From contig NC_090128.1 of the NCBI RefSeq assembly GCF_040581485.1, positions 42,810,931-42,874,930 of the forward strand: DNA of 64,000 nt. The letters run 5' to 3'. Both the position numbers and the translations under genes were made by a program. Source of the stretch: Linepithema humile (Eukaryota; Arthropoda; Insecta; Hymenoptera; Formicidae). Of this stretch, positions 63,941 through 64,000 are shown piece after piece. The notes under the pieces were generated by a model. That model was not told the DNA's origin and did no database searches. It saw only the letters and a program-made list of their open reading frames with translations. The stretch's first letter is position 1. Every line of letters begins with the position of its first letter.

Positions 63941-64000
63941 GATTTATCACGTCTCATACTGATCGTCGAGAATGAAATTTCACAGAAGGAACCGGGTATC
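63941..64000 (+). CDS. Possible exon start running off the window end
   Basis: A strong acceptor (pyrimidine-rich run ending TTTTAACAG at 63932-63940) is followed by 60 bases open in only one phase (phase 0), giving DLSRLILIVENEISQKEPGI. The other two phases stop within 40 bases. The last Beat-like exon ends in phase 1, so this cannot be its direct next exon. It could belong to another transcript or be chance; 20 codons are too few to decide. Confidence 0.15.

Noticed and set aside
63941..64000. Using the edge exon at 63941 as the next exon of the Beat-like gene
   Set aside because: The donor at 44534 is phase 1, and in that phase the edge sequence reads TGA at once. Only phase 0 is open.

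Overview
This window looks like nuclear DNA from an insect, most likely a hymenopteran such as an ant. The protein fragments that can be recognised are animal type, with GT-AG introns. Base composition alternates between very AT-rich stretches and GC pockets full of undepleted CpG. GA/CT microsatellites are frequent. The species assignment is inference from composition and gene content; nothing in the window names the organism. Very little of the 64 kb is coding. Most open frames are chance frames in GC pockets or products of simple repeats.

The best supported gene is on the + strand. Two exons (31749-31954 and 44372-44534), separated by a 12.4 kb intron, join in phase and encode one complete V-type immunoglobulin domain of the Beaten path (Beat) family of neuronal cell-surface or secreted proteins. 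The signal-peptide exon(s) must lie upstream and the second Ig domain downstream. I could not find either, so the window probably lies inside one long neuronal gene, with 44535-64000 as further intron.

On the - strand, a small exon (17350-17500) with clean splice sites encodes a signal peptide followed by a CYxC start, typical of Ly-6/uPAR (LU) proteins. It is probably the 5' part of a separate small gene.

Layout: 1-8.8 kb is non-coding, with GC pockets and a small inverted-repeat element. 8.8-12.8 kb is a run of GC-rich pockets with recurring TAATTA-centred motifs. 12.9-17.3 kb is microsatellites and AT-rich DNA. 17.35-18.4 kb holds the Ly-6 exon, a divergent signal-peptide-like frame and a perfect 80-bp-arm foldback. 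18.4-31.7 kb shows no certain gene. 31.7-44.5 kb is the Beat Ig domain with its large intron, which contains a diverged internal duplication. 44.5-64 kb is mostly AT-rich, with two inverted-repeat (MITE-like) elements near 53 kb.

The points most worth a second look are the perfect foldback, the TAATTA motif cluster, the Ly-6 exon whose start codon may be split by an intron, and the duplicated blocks around the first Beat exon. No CRISPR array, rRNA, convincing tRNA, transposase or reverse transcriptase was seen.
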